Of a DNA stretch of 64,000 nt, positions 37,522-48,509 are shown in pieces. The stretch's first letter is position 1. Each line of letters begins with the position of its first letter. Where the stretch lies: positions 6,121,001 to 6,185,000 of the forward strand of contig NZ_CP087106.1 in the NCBI RefSeq assembly GCF_028583545.1. Reading direction: 5' to 3'. The notes beneath the pieces were generated by a model. It was given only the letters and a program-made list of their open reading frames with translations, was not told where the DNA came from and made no database searches. The stretch comes from Methylobacterium sp. NMS14P. Lineage in GTDB: Bacteria; Pseudomonadota; Alphaproteobacteria; Rhizobiales; Beijerinckiaceae. Both the position numbers and the translations under genes were made by a program.

Positions 37522-39204
37522 TCAGGTGTCCGCGAAGATGTCGCGATCCTTGGTCTCCGGCACGAAGAACACGCCGATGATCACCGTCGCGACCGCGATG
37601 ACGATCGGGTACCAGAGGCCGAAATAGATGTCGCCGGTCTGGGCCACCATGGCGAAGGCGGTCGCCGGCAGGAGGCCGCCGAACCAGCCGTTGCCGATAT
37701 GGTAGGGCAGCGACATCGAGCTGTAGCGGATCCGGGTCGGGAACAGCTCCACCAGCATGGCGGCGATCGGGCCGTAGACCATCGTGACGAAGAGCACGAG
37801 GATGAACAGCAGGCCGATCACCTGCGCGACCTGCGGCCGGAAGATGTCGAACGGGTTCGACATCTTGACGATCTCGGGGTCGCCGGCCTTCGGGTAGCCC
37901 GCGGCCTGGAGCGCGGCGGCCGTGGCCTTGTTGGCCTCGGCGTTGCCGCCCTGCGGGTACGGGATCTCGGTGTCGTTGACCCGGATCGTGGTGGGCTGGC
38001 CGGCCGCGCCGGGAGCGGTCGAGTAGCGGACCGACGACTTCGACAGGAAGTCGCGGGCGAGGTCGCAGGGCTGGGTGAACACCCGGGTGCCGACCGGGTT
38101 GAACAGGGTTCCGCAGGCGGCCGGATCGGCCGTCACCGTCACCTTCACGTTCTCGATCGCCGCCTCGAGCTTCGGGTTGGCCGTGGAGGTGATCCCCTTG
38201 AAGATGGGGAAGAACGTCGCCGCCGCGATCGCGCAGCCCGCCAGGATGATGACCTTGCGGCCGATCTTGTCGGACAGCCAACCGAAGACCACGAAGAACC
38301 CGGTGCCGAAGAGCAGCGACCACGCGATCAGCAGGTTGGCCGTGTAGCCGTCGACCTTCAGGATCGATTGCAGGAAGAACAGCGCGTAGAACTGGCCCGT
38401 GTACCAGACCACGCCCTGGCCGGCGACGAGCCCGAACAGCGCGATGATCGCGAACTTCGCGTTCCGCCACTGGCCGAACGCCTCCGTGAGCGGCGCCTTC
38501 GAGGTCTTGCCCTCCTCCTTCATCTTCTGGAAGGCCGGGGATTCGGACAGCTGAAGGCGGATCCAGACCGAGATGCCGAGCAGCAGCACCGAGACCAGGA
38601 ACGGGATGCGCCAGCCCCACTCGGCGAATGCGGCCTCGCCCGTGATGGTCCGGGTCGCCAGGATCACCATCAGCGACAGGAACAGGCCCAGAGTCGCGGT
38701 CGTCTGGATCCAGCTCGTGTAGAAGCCGCGCCGGCCGTTGGGGGCGTGCTCGGCCACGTAGGTGGCGGCGCCGCCGTACTCGCCGCCCAGCGCGAGGCCC
38801 TGAGCGAGGCGCAGGACGATCAGGATGATCGGGGCCGCGATGCCGATGGTCGCCGCGTTGGGCAGGATGCCGACGATGAAGGTCGACAGGCCCATGATCA
38901 GGATCGTGACCAGGAAGGTGTACTTGCGCCCGACGAGGTCGCCGACGCGGCCGAATACCAGGGCGCCGAACGGCCGGACGATGAAGCCTGCCGCGAAGGC
39001 CAGCAAAGCGAAGATGTCGCGCGTGGCCGGCGGGTAGGCCGAGAAGAACTGCGCGCCGATGATCGCCGCCAGCGAGCCGTAGAGGTAGAAATCGTACCAC
39101 TCGAACACGGTGCCGAGCGAGGATGCGAAGATCACCCGCTTCTCGGCCGACGTCATCGGCCTCGCGGCGTCTCCCGCTCGCGGGATCGCGGTTGCCACAG
39201 GCAT
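37522..39204 (-). CDS. MHS family MFS transporter (metabolite:H+ symporter)
   Basis: A 560-residue permease of the MHS family, related to ProP, ShiA and KgtP. Signatures: ASSLGTVFEWYDFYLYG in helix 1, GRVGDLVGRKYTF loop, RLAQGLALGGEYGGAATYVAEHAP and RGFYTSWIQTTA. It is longer than E. coli members because of a roughly 100-residue soluble insert between helices (about 335-435, containing paired Cys near AACGTLFNPVG and FTQPCDLARDFL), seen in a subset of alphaproteobacterial members. The substrate is unknown. Start: ATG 39204. It is 246 bases downstream of actP, behind a terminator. Confidence 0.9.
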   Translation of the reverse strand: MPVATAIPRAGDAARPMTSAEKRVIFASSLGTVFEWYDFYLYGSLAAIIGAQFFSAYPPATRDIFALLAFAAGFIVRPFGALVFGRVGDLVGRKYTFLVTILIMGLSTFIVGILPNAATIGIAAPIILIVLRLAQGLALGGEYGGAATYVAEHAPNGRRGFYTSWIQTTATLGLFLSLMVILATRTITGEAAFAEWGWRIPFLVSVLLLGISVWIRLQLSESPAFQKMKEEGKTSKAPLTEAFGQWRNAKFAIIALFGLVAGQGVVWYTGQFYALFFLQSILKVDGYTANLLIAWSLLFGTGFFVVFGWLSDKIGRKVIILAGCAIAAATFFPIFKGITSTANPKLEAAIENVKVTVTADPAACGTLFNPVGTRVFTQPCDLARDFLSKSSVRYSTAPGAAGQPTTIRVNDTEIPYPQGGNAEANKATAAALQAAGYPKAGDPEIVKMSNPFDIFRPQVAQVIGLLFILVLFVTMVYGPIAAMLVELFPTRIRYSSMSLPYHIGNGWFGGLLPATAFAMVAQTGDIYFGLWYPIVIAVATVIIGVFFVPETKDRDIFADT

Positions 39205-39396
39205 GAAACAGGTCCTCCCAGACGCACATGGGCGGCCCGAGACCTGGATCGCCCGCTCACCGGCCCGTTTCCCGGGCGGTTCTGCGCAAGGCGCAGATCA
39301 CCTATGCGTTATCGCACGCGCCGGGGCGGTCAACCGGTAAAGCGATTGTGAAGACCCTCATCAACATGGGCGCGTACCGAGTTGTCACCGGAACGA

Positions 39397-39426
39397 CGGA
39401 GGGCGCGGCTCGCGCCGCGCCCTCCG
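39397..39426 (-). terminator. Hairpin terminator after actP
   Basis: Thirteen-base perfect arms (39397-39409 and 39414-39426) around a TCGC tetraloop, 25 bases beyond the actP stop. No long T run is present. Confidence 0.7.
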
Positions 39427-39450
39427 CCTGTCCGACATGTCGGGTCGCTG

Positions 39451-41133
39451 TCAGTGCGCGTGCGCGCCGTCCGCCCCGATGCCCGTCTCGGAGCGCACGT
39501 ACTGCGCCTCGAAGGCGGCCCGCTCGCGCTGGGCCCGGCGGGTCTTGTCCATGAGGGACACGACCCAGATCGTCGCGAAGGCCAGCGGCATCGAGAACAG
39601 CGCCGGGTTGTCGTAGGGGAAGAGCGGGGCGGGGTTGCCCAGCGTCGTGACCCACACGGCCTTCGACAGAACCACCATGACGACCGCGGTGAGCAGGCCG
39701 ACGAGGCCGCCGGCGAGCGCGCCCCAGGTGGTGGTGCCGCGCCACAGGATCGACATGGCCAGCACCGGGAAGTTGCAGCTCGCCGCCACCGCGAAAGCGA
39801 GGCCGACCATGAAGGCGACGTTCTGGTTCTCGAACACGTAGCCGAGGTAGATCGCCACGATGCCGATCACCACGGCCGAGATCTTCGACAGGTTGACCTC
39901 GTGCTTCTCGGTGGTCCGCCCGCGGGCGATCACCTGGGCGTAGAGGTCGTGGCTGATGGCCGAGGCGCCGGCGAGCGTCAGGCCGGCGACGACCGCGAGG
40001 ATCGTCGCGAAGGCCACGGCGGAGATGAAGCCCAGGAAGTACGGGCCGCCCACCGCGTTGGCGAGGTTCACCGCCACCATGTTGGTGCCGCCGATCATGT
40101 CCTTCAGCTTGTCGAACGCGCCGGCCGGTCCGAGCTTGAAGTAGACCGGATCCGACATGAGCAGGGCGATGCCGCCGAACCCGATGATGAAGGTCAGGAT
40201 GTAGAAGTAGCCGATCAGGCCGGTGGCGTAGAACACCGACTTGCGCGCGGCCTGGGCGTCCGAGACCGTGAAGAACCGCATCAGGATGTGCGGCAGGCCG
40301 GCGGTGCCGAACATCAGGCCGACGCCGAGCGAGATCGCCTCGACCGGGTTCGACACGAGGCCGCCCGGCGCCATGATGGCGTCGCCCTTCGGGTGGACCT
40401 GCACGGCGCTGGCGAACAGCAGCTCCGGATTGAAGCCGTACTTGTACAGTACCGCGCCGGCCATGAAGGTCGCGCCGCCGAGCAGCAGGCAGGCCTTGAT
40501 CACCTGCACCCAGGTGGTCGCCTTCATGCCGCCGAAGGCGACGTAGACGATCATCAGCACGCCGACGATGATCACCGCGTAGAGGTAGGGCAGGCCGAAC
40601 AGGAGCTGGATCAGCTTCCCCGCGCCGACCATCTGGGCGATCAGGTAGAAGGCCACCACCACCAGGGTGCCCACCGCCGAGATGATGCGGATCGCGGTCT
40701 GATCGAGGCGGAAGCTCGCCACGTCGGCGAAGGTGAACTTGCCGAGGTTGCGCAGGCGCTCGGCGATCAGGAACAGCACGATCGGCCAGCCGACCAGGAA
40801 GCCCGTCGAGTAGATCAGCCCGTCGAAGCCCGAGGTGTAGACGAGGCCCGAGATGCCGAGGAACGAGGCCGCCGACATGTAGTCGCCGGCGATCGCCAGC
40901 GAGTTCGTGCCGGCCGAGATGCCGCCGCCCGCCGCGTAGAAGTCGGAAGCCGATTTGGTGCCCTTGGCCGCCTTGTAGGTGATGCCGAGCGTCAGCAGCA
41001 CGAAGAACAGGAACATCAGGATGGCCGGCCAGTTCGTGGCCGATTGCGCCACGGCGCCGAGATCCGGGCCGGCGGCGTAGGCGGCGCTCGCCGCGATCAC
41101 GGCGAGCGTCAGGCCGAGGAGGAGGCGGTTCAT
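39451..41133 (-). CDS. actP: Cation/acetate symporter
   Basis: A 560-residue sodium:solute symporter (SSS family) with about thirteen helices; the ActP branch imports acetate and other short acids. Signatures: [31 protein letters not shown] near the N terminus, [22 protein letters not shown], and [15 protein letters not shown]. An apparent signal-like N terminus ([17 protein letters not shown]) is usual for ActP. The start overlaps the stop of the DUF485 gene by four bases, the classic yjcH-actP coupling. It forms an operon with acs, so acetate is taken up and activated together. Confidence 0.95.
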   Translation of the reverse strand: MNRLLLGLTLAVIAASAAYAAGPDLGAVAQSATNWPAILMFLFFVLLTLGITYKAAKGTKSASDFYAAGGGISAGTNSLAIAGDYMSAASFLGISGLVYTSGFDGLIYSTGFLVGWPIVLFLIAERLRNLGKFTFADVASFRLDQTAIRIISAVGTLVVVAFYLIAQMVGAGKLIQLLFGLPYLYAVIIVGVLMIVYVAFGGMKATTWVQVIKACLLLGGATFMAGAVLYKYGFNPELLFASAVQVHPKGDAIMAPGGLVSNPVEAISLGVGLMFGTAGLPHILMRFFTVSDAQAARKSVFYATGLIGYFYILTFIIGFGGIALLMSDPVYFKLGPAGAFDKLKDMIGGTNMVAVNLANAVGGPYFLGFISAVAFATILAVVAGLTLAGASAISHDLYAQVIARGRTTEKHEVNLSKISAVVIGIVAIYLGYVFENQNVAFMVGLAFAVAASCNFPVLAMSILWRGTTTWGALAGGLVGLLTAVVMVVLSKAVWVTTLGNPAPLFPYDNPALFSMPLAFATIWVVSLMDKTRRAQRERAAFEAQYVRSETGIGADGAHAH

Positions 41134-41501
41134 CGGGCCACGCTCCGCTTCAGGGCGTCGCTCAGCGCGTCGAACCGGGTGTTGGCCCGGGCTACGTAGA
41201 CGCCCGTGAGCGCGAAGGCGAACAGGATCACGAACACGCCCGCGAACAGCCCGAGGGAGGCGGTACCGCCGACCTTCACGGCCAGGAGCGACTTGTCGAA
41301 GGCGATCAGGCCGATGAAGCCGAAATAGACCACCAGCATCAGGCCGGTCAGGATCCAGGCGAACCGCGTGCGCTCGCCGACGAGCTGCTGGAATTCCGGA
41401 GTCCGGGCGATCCGCTCGACCTGCGGGTCGACGCCGGTCCCGAGTGGGCGTGTTCCCGGGGGCGCCGTGCGCCCTCGGGTGTCGAGTGTCGTGCCGCTCA
41501 T
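41130..41501 (-). CDS. DUF485 (YjcH-like) membrane protein
   Basis: A 123-residue protein with two membrane helices ([21 protein letters not shown] and [22 protein letters not shown]) and a charged N-terminal tail. DUF485 proteins sit next to actP in most genomes and are thought to assist the symporter. The preceding motif [15 protein letters not shown] is typical. It overlaps actP by four bases and lies 136 bases after acs on the same strand, completing the acs-yjcH-actP layout. Confidence 0.92.
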   Translation of the reverse strand: MSGTTLDTRGRTAPPGTRPLGTGVDPQVERIARTPEFQQLVGERTRFAWILTGLMLVVYFGFIGLIAFDKSLLAVKVGGTASLGLFAGVFVILFAFALTGVYVARANTRFDALSDALKRSVAR

Positions 41502-41610
41502 GGCTGTTCCTCCCGCGAGGGCATGCTCTCGGCCCCCCGGTTCGTCGCGTTGAAGTTCGTGGTTCTTGTTGGAGGCGGGCGCCGTCCCGGCACCCGCCCC
41601 GGTCCGGACC

Positions 41611-41630
41611 CGCGCCGCCGCGGCGGCGCG
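41611..41630. repeat. Perfect 20-bp GC palindrome between acs and the DUF485 gene
   Basis: CGCGCCGCCG followed directly by its reverse complement, immediately after the acs stop. It could be an RNA hairpin that protects or attenuates the acs message. Confidence 0.6.
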
Positions 41631-41637
41631 GATGCGA

Positions 41638-43584
<1,947 letters not shown>

Positions 43585-43671
43585 GGCGTCCCATCCCTGT
43601 TTTGGTGCCCGATCGTATCGCGGTCTCCGCCGCGCAGCCAGGACTTCCAAAGTAACGTAGCCGACAATCTA

Positions 43672-43688
43672 CGATGACGATATCATCG
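43672..43688 (-). promoter_or_regulatory. Inverted repeat upstream of acs
   Basis: CGATGA-cgata-TCATCG, a perfect 6-base inverted repeat 88-104 bases upstream of the acs start within an AT-richer stretch. A candidate operator or activator site; no specific regulator is implied by the sequence. Confidence 0.4.
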
Positions 43689-43845
43689 CAGTTTGGCGCG
43701 CACCTGCGCAGCACAATTCCCGTGAATAGATTGGGCACAATGTAAGCGCTGCTTGAGGCTTCGATGCTGCGCTGTCAAGCGCGCCGGCACGAGGCGGCTG
43801 TCACCGGCAGCCCTCTGTTTCCGCCTCCCGCGGCCGCGATCGACC

Positions 43846-46398
43846 CTAGCCGTTGGCCGCCCGGCGGGTGGGCATGATGATCTCCACGAGCGTGCCGTCC
43901 TCCGGCCGAGCGGAGAGCTGCAGGCGGCCGCCGTTGGCCTCCACCAGCGCCCGTGGCAGCGCCAGCCCGTCCTCGACATCGCTCCGCGGAGCCTCAGGCC
44001 GCGGAGCGTGGCCGGCGCCGGTCTCCCGCACCCGCACGGCGATCCCCGCCCGCTCGGCGGATCCGGTGGACACGATGATCTGGCTGCCTGCCGTCGACCG
44101 CCGGATCGCGTTCTCGATCACCAAGCTGGCCGCACGGCTGACCGAAGGCTCGTCGGCCTCCAGGTCGCCGATATCGGTTGAGAAGCTCGTCCGCACGACG
44201 ATGCGGCCCCGTGCCGCCTCGCCCTGGAGGCGGGCGACGCAGCTCGCCACGACGTCGTTGAGGTCGAGGGCGCGGGGCTCCAGGTGGAGCGAGCCGGCCT
44301 CGACGGCGGCGAGGTCCAGCAGCTTCCCGACGCGCTCCAGCATCGCCTCGCCCGAGGCCTTGATCTCGGCGAGGCAGCCTCTGTAGCGCGCGTCCCCGAG
44401 GGGGCCGAACGGCTCCTTCAGCATCGCGCCGGCGAGGTCGATGATCCCGGTCAGGGGCTCGCGGACGGCGCCGTCGAGCCGGCCGAGGGCATCGGCCCGA
44501 CCCGGCGCGGGATCCGGGCTGACGTCGACGCTCCGCTCCGCGGCCTGGCTCTCGGCCCGCGCGATCTGGACCACACGTCGGCCCTGCGCCGCCGCCACGG
44601 TCAGCGACACGGGCCCGCCCGCGAGGCGCGCGATGCGCCGGCCAGGGGGCGTGCCCGTCAGGGCATCGGCGACCGTCAGGACGCTGTCCCCGTCGAACAG
44701 GGTGACGAAGCTGCTCCCGACGATCTCGCGGGGATCGCAGCCGAACAGGCCGGACGCGGCGCGGTTCAGCGCGACGATGCGCCCGGCCTCGTCGATCGTG
44801 ACGACGCCCGTCTCCAGCGCGTCCAGCGTCGCCTCGGCGCTGGCCGTCCGCTCGGTCTCGGCGGCGCGGGCGAGGCGCTCGGCCGTGAGCGCGTCCGCGA
44901 CGTCGGCGTCCTCGACCGGGCGCACGACCAGGCACGTGGCGGTCGCGCCCGCCCAGGGCAGGGCGCCCGCCAGCAGTTCCACGGGGCGGGCCCCGCCGTC
45001 GACCGTCGCGACGGTCGTCCGGCGCGCGGACGGCTCGGGGGACTGCGTCGCGGGAAGACCCGGCAGCAATCTCGAGAGACCGATGCGCACGAGGCTCGGC
45101 AGGTCAGGATGGCCGGTCAGGTCCAGGAAGGCGCCGTTCGCCGCGACGATCGTGCCGTCCCGATGGACCAGCACCGGCAACGGCAATCCGCCGAGGAGAT
45201 CGGTCGCGGGCGGCGGTGCCGCGTCGGCGAGCGGCCCGACGTCCGCCGCGTCCGCGTCGGGACCGACATCGTCGGAGGCCGCCCGGGTCTCCGCCGGAGC
45301 GGCCTGCGGCGCGGGGAACGGCATCACCGCGCCGCTCTCGGTCCTGGGCGACCCGGGTTCGGCCTCGTCACCGGCGTAGCGGGCGCCCAGCGCCCGGGCG
45401 ATCTCGCGGAACGCGGCGTGCTCGTCGTTCGACAGCGGCGCGGCGACGGGGTCCGCGTCGACGGCGACAGGATCCGCGACGGCGCCGGTCTCGGCCGGGC
45501 CAAGGGCGGGCCCGGCATCCTCGCAGGCTGCCGGCACCGGCGTCGCATTCGGCTCCGGTACCGCCTCCGGGGTCGGCTCCGGCGACGCGGACGGCATCTG
45601 GCTCCCGGCCGGGACGCTCCGGATCAGCCCGAAGCCGCCGAAGCCCGAGAAGGCCGCGTCGTCCCGCCCCAGCGGGGCACCCGACAGGTCGACCCGGAAC
45701 GCCCCGGTGCCGGCATCGAGCACCGCCTGTTCGCCGCGGAAGGTGCGCCGGTCGCGCAGGGCCGCCAGCACGGCGTCGGCGCCGGAGAGGCGCCCGCTCG
45801 CCGCCAGGTCCTGCCAGCGCTGCCCGACCAGTCCGGCGAGGGCCTCCGGGCCGGTCAGAGTGGTCAGGACCCCCGCGGCATCGAGGCGCCACAGGAAGCG
45901 GTCGTCGCGCCGCAGCGGCGCGGCCGGGGGCGATCGCGGATCATGGGGCGGCGCGCGCTCCGCCACGGGTCGTTCGGCGTGGACGTCGGGCGGCGCATCG
46001 GCCGGGCGGACGGGGCGGGCGCGGCCCGCCGCCACCGGCGCGGTCGGAATGATGAGGATCGCGGGCCGGCCGTCGGCCTGCGCGCCGCGCGCCAGCCAGC
46101 ACAGAACCGGCGGCGCGATCCGGCGGGCATCGAGGCGCAGGCGCGCGAGGCGGGGCGTGGCGTCGCCCGCCGCCGCCGTCACGATCTGCCGGATCACACT
46201 GGCGAGGGCGGGGCCGGCCAGCGCCGCCGCGAGACCCGCCGCCGCCTCGGACGCGGACAGGATCCGCGCGTCCGACGGGTCGACCACGAGATGCACGGCG
46301 TCGCGCGCGGCCAGCGCGGCCGCCAGGACGGGCAGCCGCTCCCAGGTCGCGAAGGCACTCGCCAGCCCGGGCGGGGCTGCAGCGGCCGTCGGTGTCAC
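43846..46398 (-). CDS. PAS sensor kinase lacking the acceptor histidine (PdhS/DivL-like)
   Basis: An 850-residue soluble protein. The N-terminal half (to about 330) has no firm domain. Residues about 335-355 (EHAAFREIARALGARYAG) resemble a segment of Hyphomicrobiales cell-cycle kinases of the PdhS/PleC group. Two PAS domains begin near 400 and 523. In the dimerisation domain the H-box reads DGAVREPLTGI: glycine (residue 643) stands where the phosphorylated His normally lies. The ATPase domain keeps the N-box Asn (ENAIRRS) but has RETGAGH for D-x-G-x-G. It may act as a signalling scaffold, as DivL does. Start: GTG 46398 with GGAGA; TTG 46431 is weaker. Confidence 0.8.
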   Translation of the reverse strand: MTPTAAAAPPGLASAFATWERLPVLAAALAARDAVHLVVDPSDARILSASEAAAGLAAALAGPALASVIRQIVTAAAGDATPRLARLRLDARRIAPPVLCWLARGAQADGRPAILIIPTAPVAAGRARPVRPADAPPDVHAERPVAERAPPHDPRSPPAAPLRRDDRFLWRLDAAGVLTTLTGPEALAGLVGQRWQDLAASGRLSGADAVLAALRDRRTFRGEQAVLDAGTGAFRVDLSGAPLGRDDAAFSGFGGFGLIRSVPAGSQMPSASPEPTPEAVPEPNATPVPAACEDAGPALGPAETGAVADPVAVDADPVAAPLSNDEHAAFREIARALGARYAGDEAEPGSPRTESGAVMPFPAPQAAPAETRAASDDVGPDADAADVGPLADAAPPPATDLLGGLPLPVLVHRDGTIVAANGAFLDLTGHPDLPSLVRIGLSRLLPGLPATQSPEPSARRTTVATVDGGARPVELLAGALPWAGATATCLVVRPVEDADVADALTAERLARAAETERTASAEATLDALETGVVTIDEAGRIVALNRAASGLFGCDPREIVGSSFVTLFDGDSVLTVADALTGTPPGRRIARLAGGPVSLTVAAAQGRRVVQIARAESQAAERSVDVSPDPAPGRADALGRLDGAVREPLTGIIDLAGAMLKEPFGPLGDARYRGCLAEIKASGEAMLERVGKLLDLAAVEAGSLHLEPRALDLNDVVASCVARLQGEAARGRIVVRTSFSTDIGDLEADEPSVSRAASLVIENAIRRSTAGSQIIVSTGSAERAGIAVRVRETGAGHAPRPEAPRSDVEDGLALPRALVEANGGRLQLSARPEDGTLVEIIMPTRRAANG

Positions 46399-46550
46399 TG
46401 TCGTCTCCAAAGCCCGCGACCTCGAACCCAAACGCGATCCAGACGCTCCGCGGTCCCGCTTTGCCCGAGAAACGCCCGCGACCGTAGCCCTATTGTAAAC
46501 TCCCTCGCGCCGCGACGCTGGACTCTCGGCGCAACCGTCACACGTTTACG

Positions 46551-46565
46551 TTATGTCAACCTTAA
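46551..46565. promoter_or_regulatory. Candidate CtrA box between kinase and phasin genes
   Basis: TTAT, seven bases (gtcaacc), TTAA: one mismatch from TTAA-N7-TTAA. It is 153 bases upstream of the kinase start (minus) and 93 bases upstream of the phasin start (+), so either could be the target. Confidence 0.5.
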
Positions 46566-46604
46566 CGCCCCGGGCGCGGGTGGCATATGGCGGCGAATCA
46601 GTTA

Positions 46605-46619
46605 TTGTGCACCGCACAA
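46605..46619 (+). promoter_or_regulatory. PhaR-type operator upstream of the phasin
   Basis: TTGTGC-acc-GCACAA, a perfect 6-base inverted repeat 39 bases before the phasin start. The core TGC-N3-GCA followed by CAA fits the TGC-rich motif described for the PHB regulator PhaR in Bradyrhizobium and Rhodobacter. PhaR usually represses phasin genes until PHB is present. Confidence 0.65.
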
Positions 46620-46657
46620 AGCGCCATCCACAGGCTAATCAAGAGAGGAGACGACGT

Positions 46658-47146
46658 ATGAGCAACCCCCCGAACTACGAAGTTCCGGCCGAGATGCGCG
46701 ACTTCGCCGAGAAGAGCGTCGAACAGGCCCGCAAGGCTTTCGACAGCTTCATCGGCGCCGCTCGCCGCACTGCCGACACCGTGCAGGGTTCGGCCGAGCT
46801 GGCCCGCTCGAACGCGCTGGACGCCTCGTCGCGCGGCTTCGAGTATGCCGAGCAGAACGTGAACGCGGCCTTCGACCTCGCCCAGAAGCTCGTTCGCTCC
46901 AGGGACGTGCAGGAGGCGATGCAGCATCAGGCCGAGTTCGTCCGCAGCCAGTTCGCCGCCATCCAGGCTCAGGCGAAGGAGTTCAGCGGCCTCGCGCAGA
47001 GCGCGATGCAGCAGGGCGCCGAGCGCGCGAAGTCGGCGATGCAGCAGGGCGCCGACGAGGCCCGCAAGGCCATGGAGCAGGGCCAGGACGCCGCCAAGCA
47101 GACGGCTCAGAACGCTCAGGACGCCGCCGAGCGCGCGTCGCACTGA
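46658..47146 (+). CDS. Phasin (polyhydroxyalkanoate granule protein)
   Basis: A 162-residue, all-helical amphipathic protein of the phasin_2 type that coats polyhydroxyalkanoate granules. The core PAEMRDFAEKSVEQARKAFDSFI...AARRTADTVQGSAELARS matches the family. The C-terminal half is a repetitive AMQQGAERAKS / AMQQGADEARK / AMEQGQDAAK helix of three near-repeats. No signal peptide. Start: ATG 46658 with AGAGAGGAG nearby. The PhaR-type operator and strong terminator suggest an abundant, PHA-regulated transcript. Confidence 0.9.
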   Translation: MSNPPNYEVPAEMRDFAEKSVEQARKAFDSFIGAARRTADTVQGSAELARSNALDASSRGFEYAEQNVNAAFDLAQKLVRSRDVQEAMQHQAEFVRSQFAAIQAQAKEFSGLAQSAMQQGAERAKSAMQQGADEARKAMEQGQDAAKQTAQNAQDAAERASH

Positions 47147-47169
47147 GGCCGGCACCGACCAACGGGGCT

Positions 47170-47209
47170 GCGGCCCGCTCCCGTCTCCGGGGGCGGGCCG
47201 TCTCGTTTT
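47170..47209 (+). terminator. Intrinsic terminator after the phasin
   Basis: GCGGCCCGCTCCC pairs with GGGGGCGGGCCGT around GTCTCC with one bulge, followed by CTCGTTTT. It lies 24 bases past the phasin stop. Confidence 0.82.
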
Positions 47210-47276
47210 CGCCGGTATTGCCGCCGAGAGCCGCCGAGCGGACGCGTTCGGTCCGCGCCGAGTGAAGGGTTCAGGG

Positions 47277-47612
47277 ATGCGCCTCACTGTTTCCGGCCGG
47301 TCCGGCCTGCGTGGACCTCTCCGCCTGGCGATCGCCGCCCTGGCGCTCGCCGCCGTCCTTCCGGGCAGCGCGGCCTGGGCGCAGTACTACGACGATCCGG
47401 GCTACGACGGCGGATACCGGCCGGTCCCGCGCCGGGCGCAGCGCGCACCCGTCGGCTACAACTGCGACGCCGTCCAGCAGGGGATCACGGGGCCGAAGCC
47501 GTTCTCCTGCCCGCTGCCGGGGCCGCGTCCCCTCGGCGTGCGCTGTTTCTGCGACATGCCGATCGCCTCGTTCAGCCCGCCGCAGACCGCCGTCGGCCGC
47601 GTCGTTCCCTAG
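47277..47612 (+). CDS. Small secreted protein of unknown function
   Basis: A 111-residue protein with a signal peptide (IAALALAAVLPGSAAWAQ, cleavage near residue 35). The mature part begins YYDDPGYDGGYR and contains four cysteines (YNCDAV, FSCPLP and RCFCDM), likely two disulfides. I recognise no family. Start: ATG 47277, with AGGG just upstream; an in-frame GTG 15 bases earlier is unlikely. It is followed by a hairpin at 47634-47669 and is convergent with the L,D-transpeptidase. Confidence 0.7.
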   Translation: MRLTVSGRSGLRGPLRLAIAALALAAVLPGSAAWAQYYDDPGYDGGYRPVPRRAQRAPVGYNCDAVQQGITGPKPFSCPLPGPRPLGVRCFCDMPIASFSPPQTAVGRVVP

Positions 47613-47633
47613 AGGCTCAGGTTCCCAAAGGCG

Positions 47634-47669
47634 ACGGGCCGCGTTCCCAAGTGGGATGACGCGGCCCGT
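47634..47669. terminator. Hairpin between convergent genes
   Basis: Arms ACGGGCCGCG (47634-47643) and CGCGGCCCGT (47660-47669) with an inner TCCCA/TGGGA stem. It separates the small secreted protein (+) from the L,D-transpeptidase (-). Confidence 0.65.
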
Positions 47670-47714
47670 GCGGCACAGCCGGGCTAGGGGCGCGGGCGAT
47701 CCCGCGCCGCGCCC

Positions 47715-48362
47715 TCAGTTCAGGACGACGACCTTGGCGCCGACCTTCACGCGGTCGTACAGGTCGGTGACGTCGTCGTTGGTCATCCGGATGCAGCCCG
47801 ACGACACCGCTTGACCGATCGTGTCCGGCTCGTTGGAGCCGTGGATGCGGTACTCGGTGCTGCCGATATACATGGCCCGGGCGCCGAGGGGGTTCTCGAT
47901 GCCGCCCGCCATGTAGCGCGGCAGGTCGGGACGACGGGCGATCATGGCCTTCGGGGGCGTCCACGACGGCCACTCGCGCTTGGCGGTGATCTTGTTGGTG
48001 CCGCTCCAGCTGAAGCCCGGGCGGCCGACGCCGACGCCGTAACGGATCGCCTCGCCGTTGCCGAGCACGTAGTACAGGCGCCGCTCGGCCGTGGACACCA
48101 CGATCGTGCCGGGCGCGTAGGGCGCGTTGAACGCCACGATCTCGCGGGGGATCGGCTGGACCTGCGCCTGCGGCGCGGCCTGCACGCCCTGGCCGTAGCC
48201 CGGTGCGTAAGTGCCCTGGTAACCGTACTGCCCCTGATCGGAGTAGTACTCGTCGGCATTGTCCGTGCCGAAGGGATCGTACGACGAGGCGGCGAGGACG
48301 GGCGTCGCGGCAAGAACAGACACGCCCAGGAGCGCGGCGAGTGCGGTGACCGTGGTCTTCAT
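47715..48362 (-). CDS. L,D-transpeptidase (YkuD domain)
   Basis: A 215-residue exported enzyme that makes 3-3 peptidoglycan cross-links or attaches proteins to the wall. The signal peptide is MKTTVTALAALLGVSVLAATPVLA. The catalytic domain (about 85-215) begins GTIVVSTAERRLYYVL and carries the YkuD signature HGSNEPDTIGQAVSSGCIRM, with the cysteine nucleophile in SGCIRM. The start is ATG 48362: the open frame continues 44 codons but that part has no signal sequence. The Tyr/Gln-rich linker (about 30-60) is typical of Hyphomicrobiales members. Confidence 0.94.
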   Translation of the reverse strand: MKTTVTALAALLGVSVLAATPVLAASSYDPFGTDNADEYYSDQGQYGYQGTYAPGYGQGVQAAPQAQVQPIPREIVAFNAPYAPGTIVVSTAERRLYYVLGNGEAIRYGVGVGRPGFSWSGTNKITAKREWPSWTPPKAMIARRPDLPRYMAGGIENPLGARAMYIGSTEYRIHGSNEPDTIGQAVSSGCIRMTNDDVTDLYDRVKVGAKVVVLN

Positions 48363-48509
48363 GAGTGGCCTACCTGTGCAATAACCTTTGCCATTACAAG
48401 CGTGAGCATAGGCAAGCAGTTCCATACACCCGCCCGGAATTTGCTGTCCGGCGGAATACGCAGGCCGGCTCGGCCGTGCGGTGCGCGAGATCACGCAGGC
48501 GTGCGCGAC

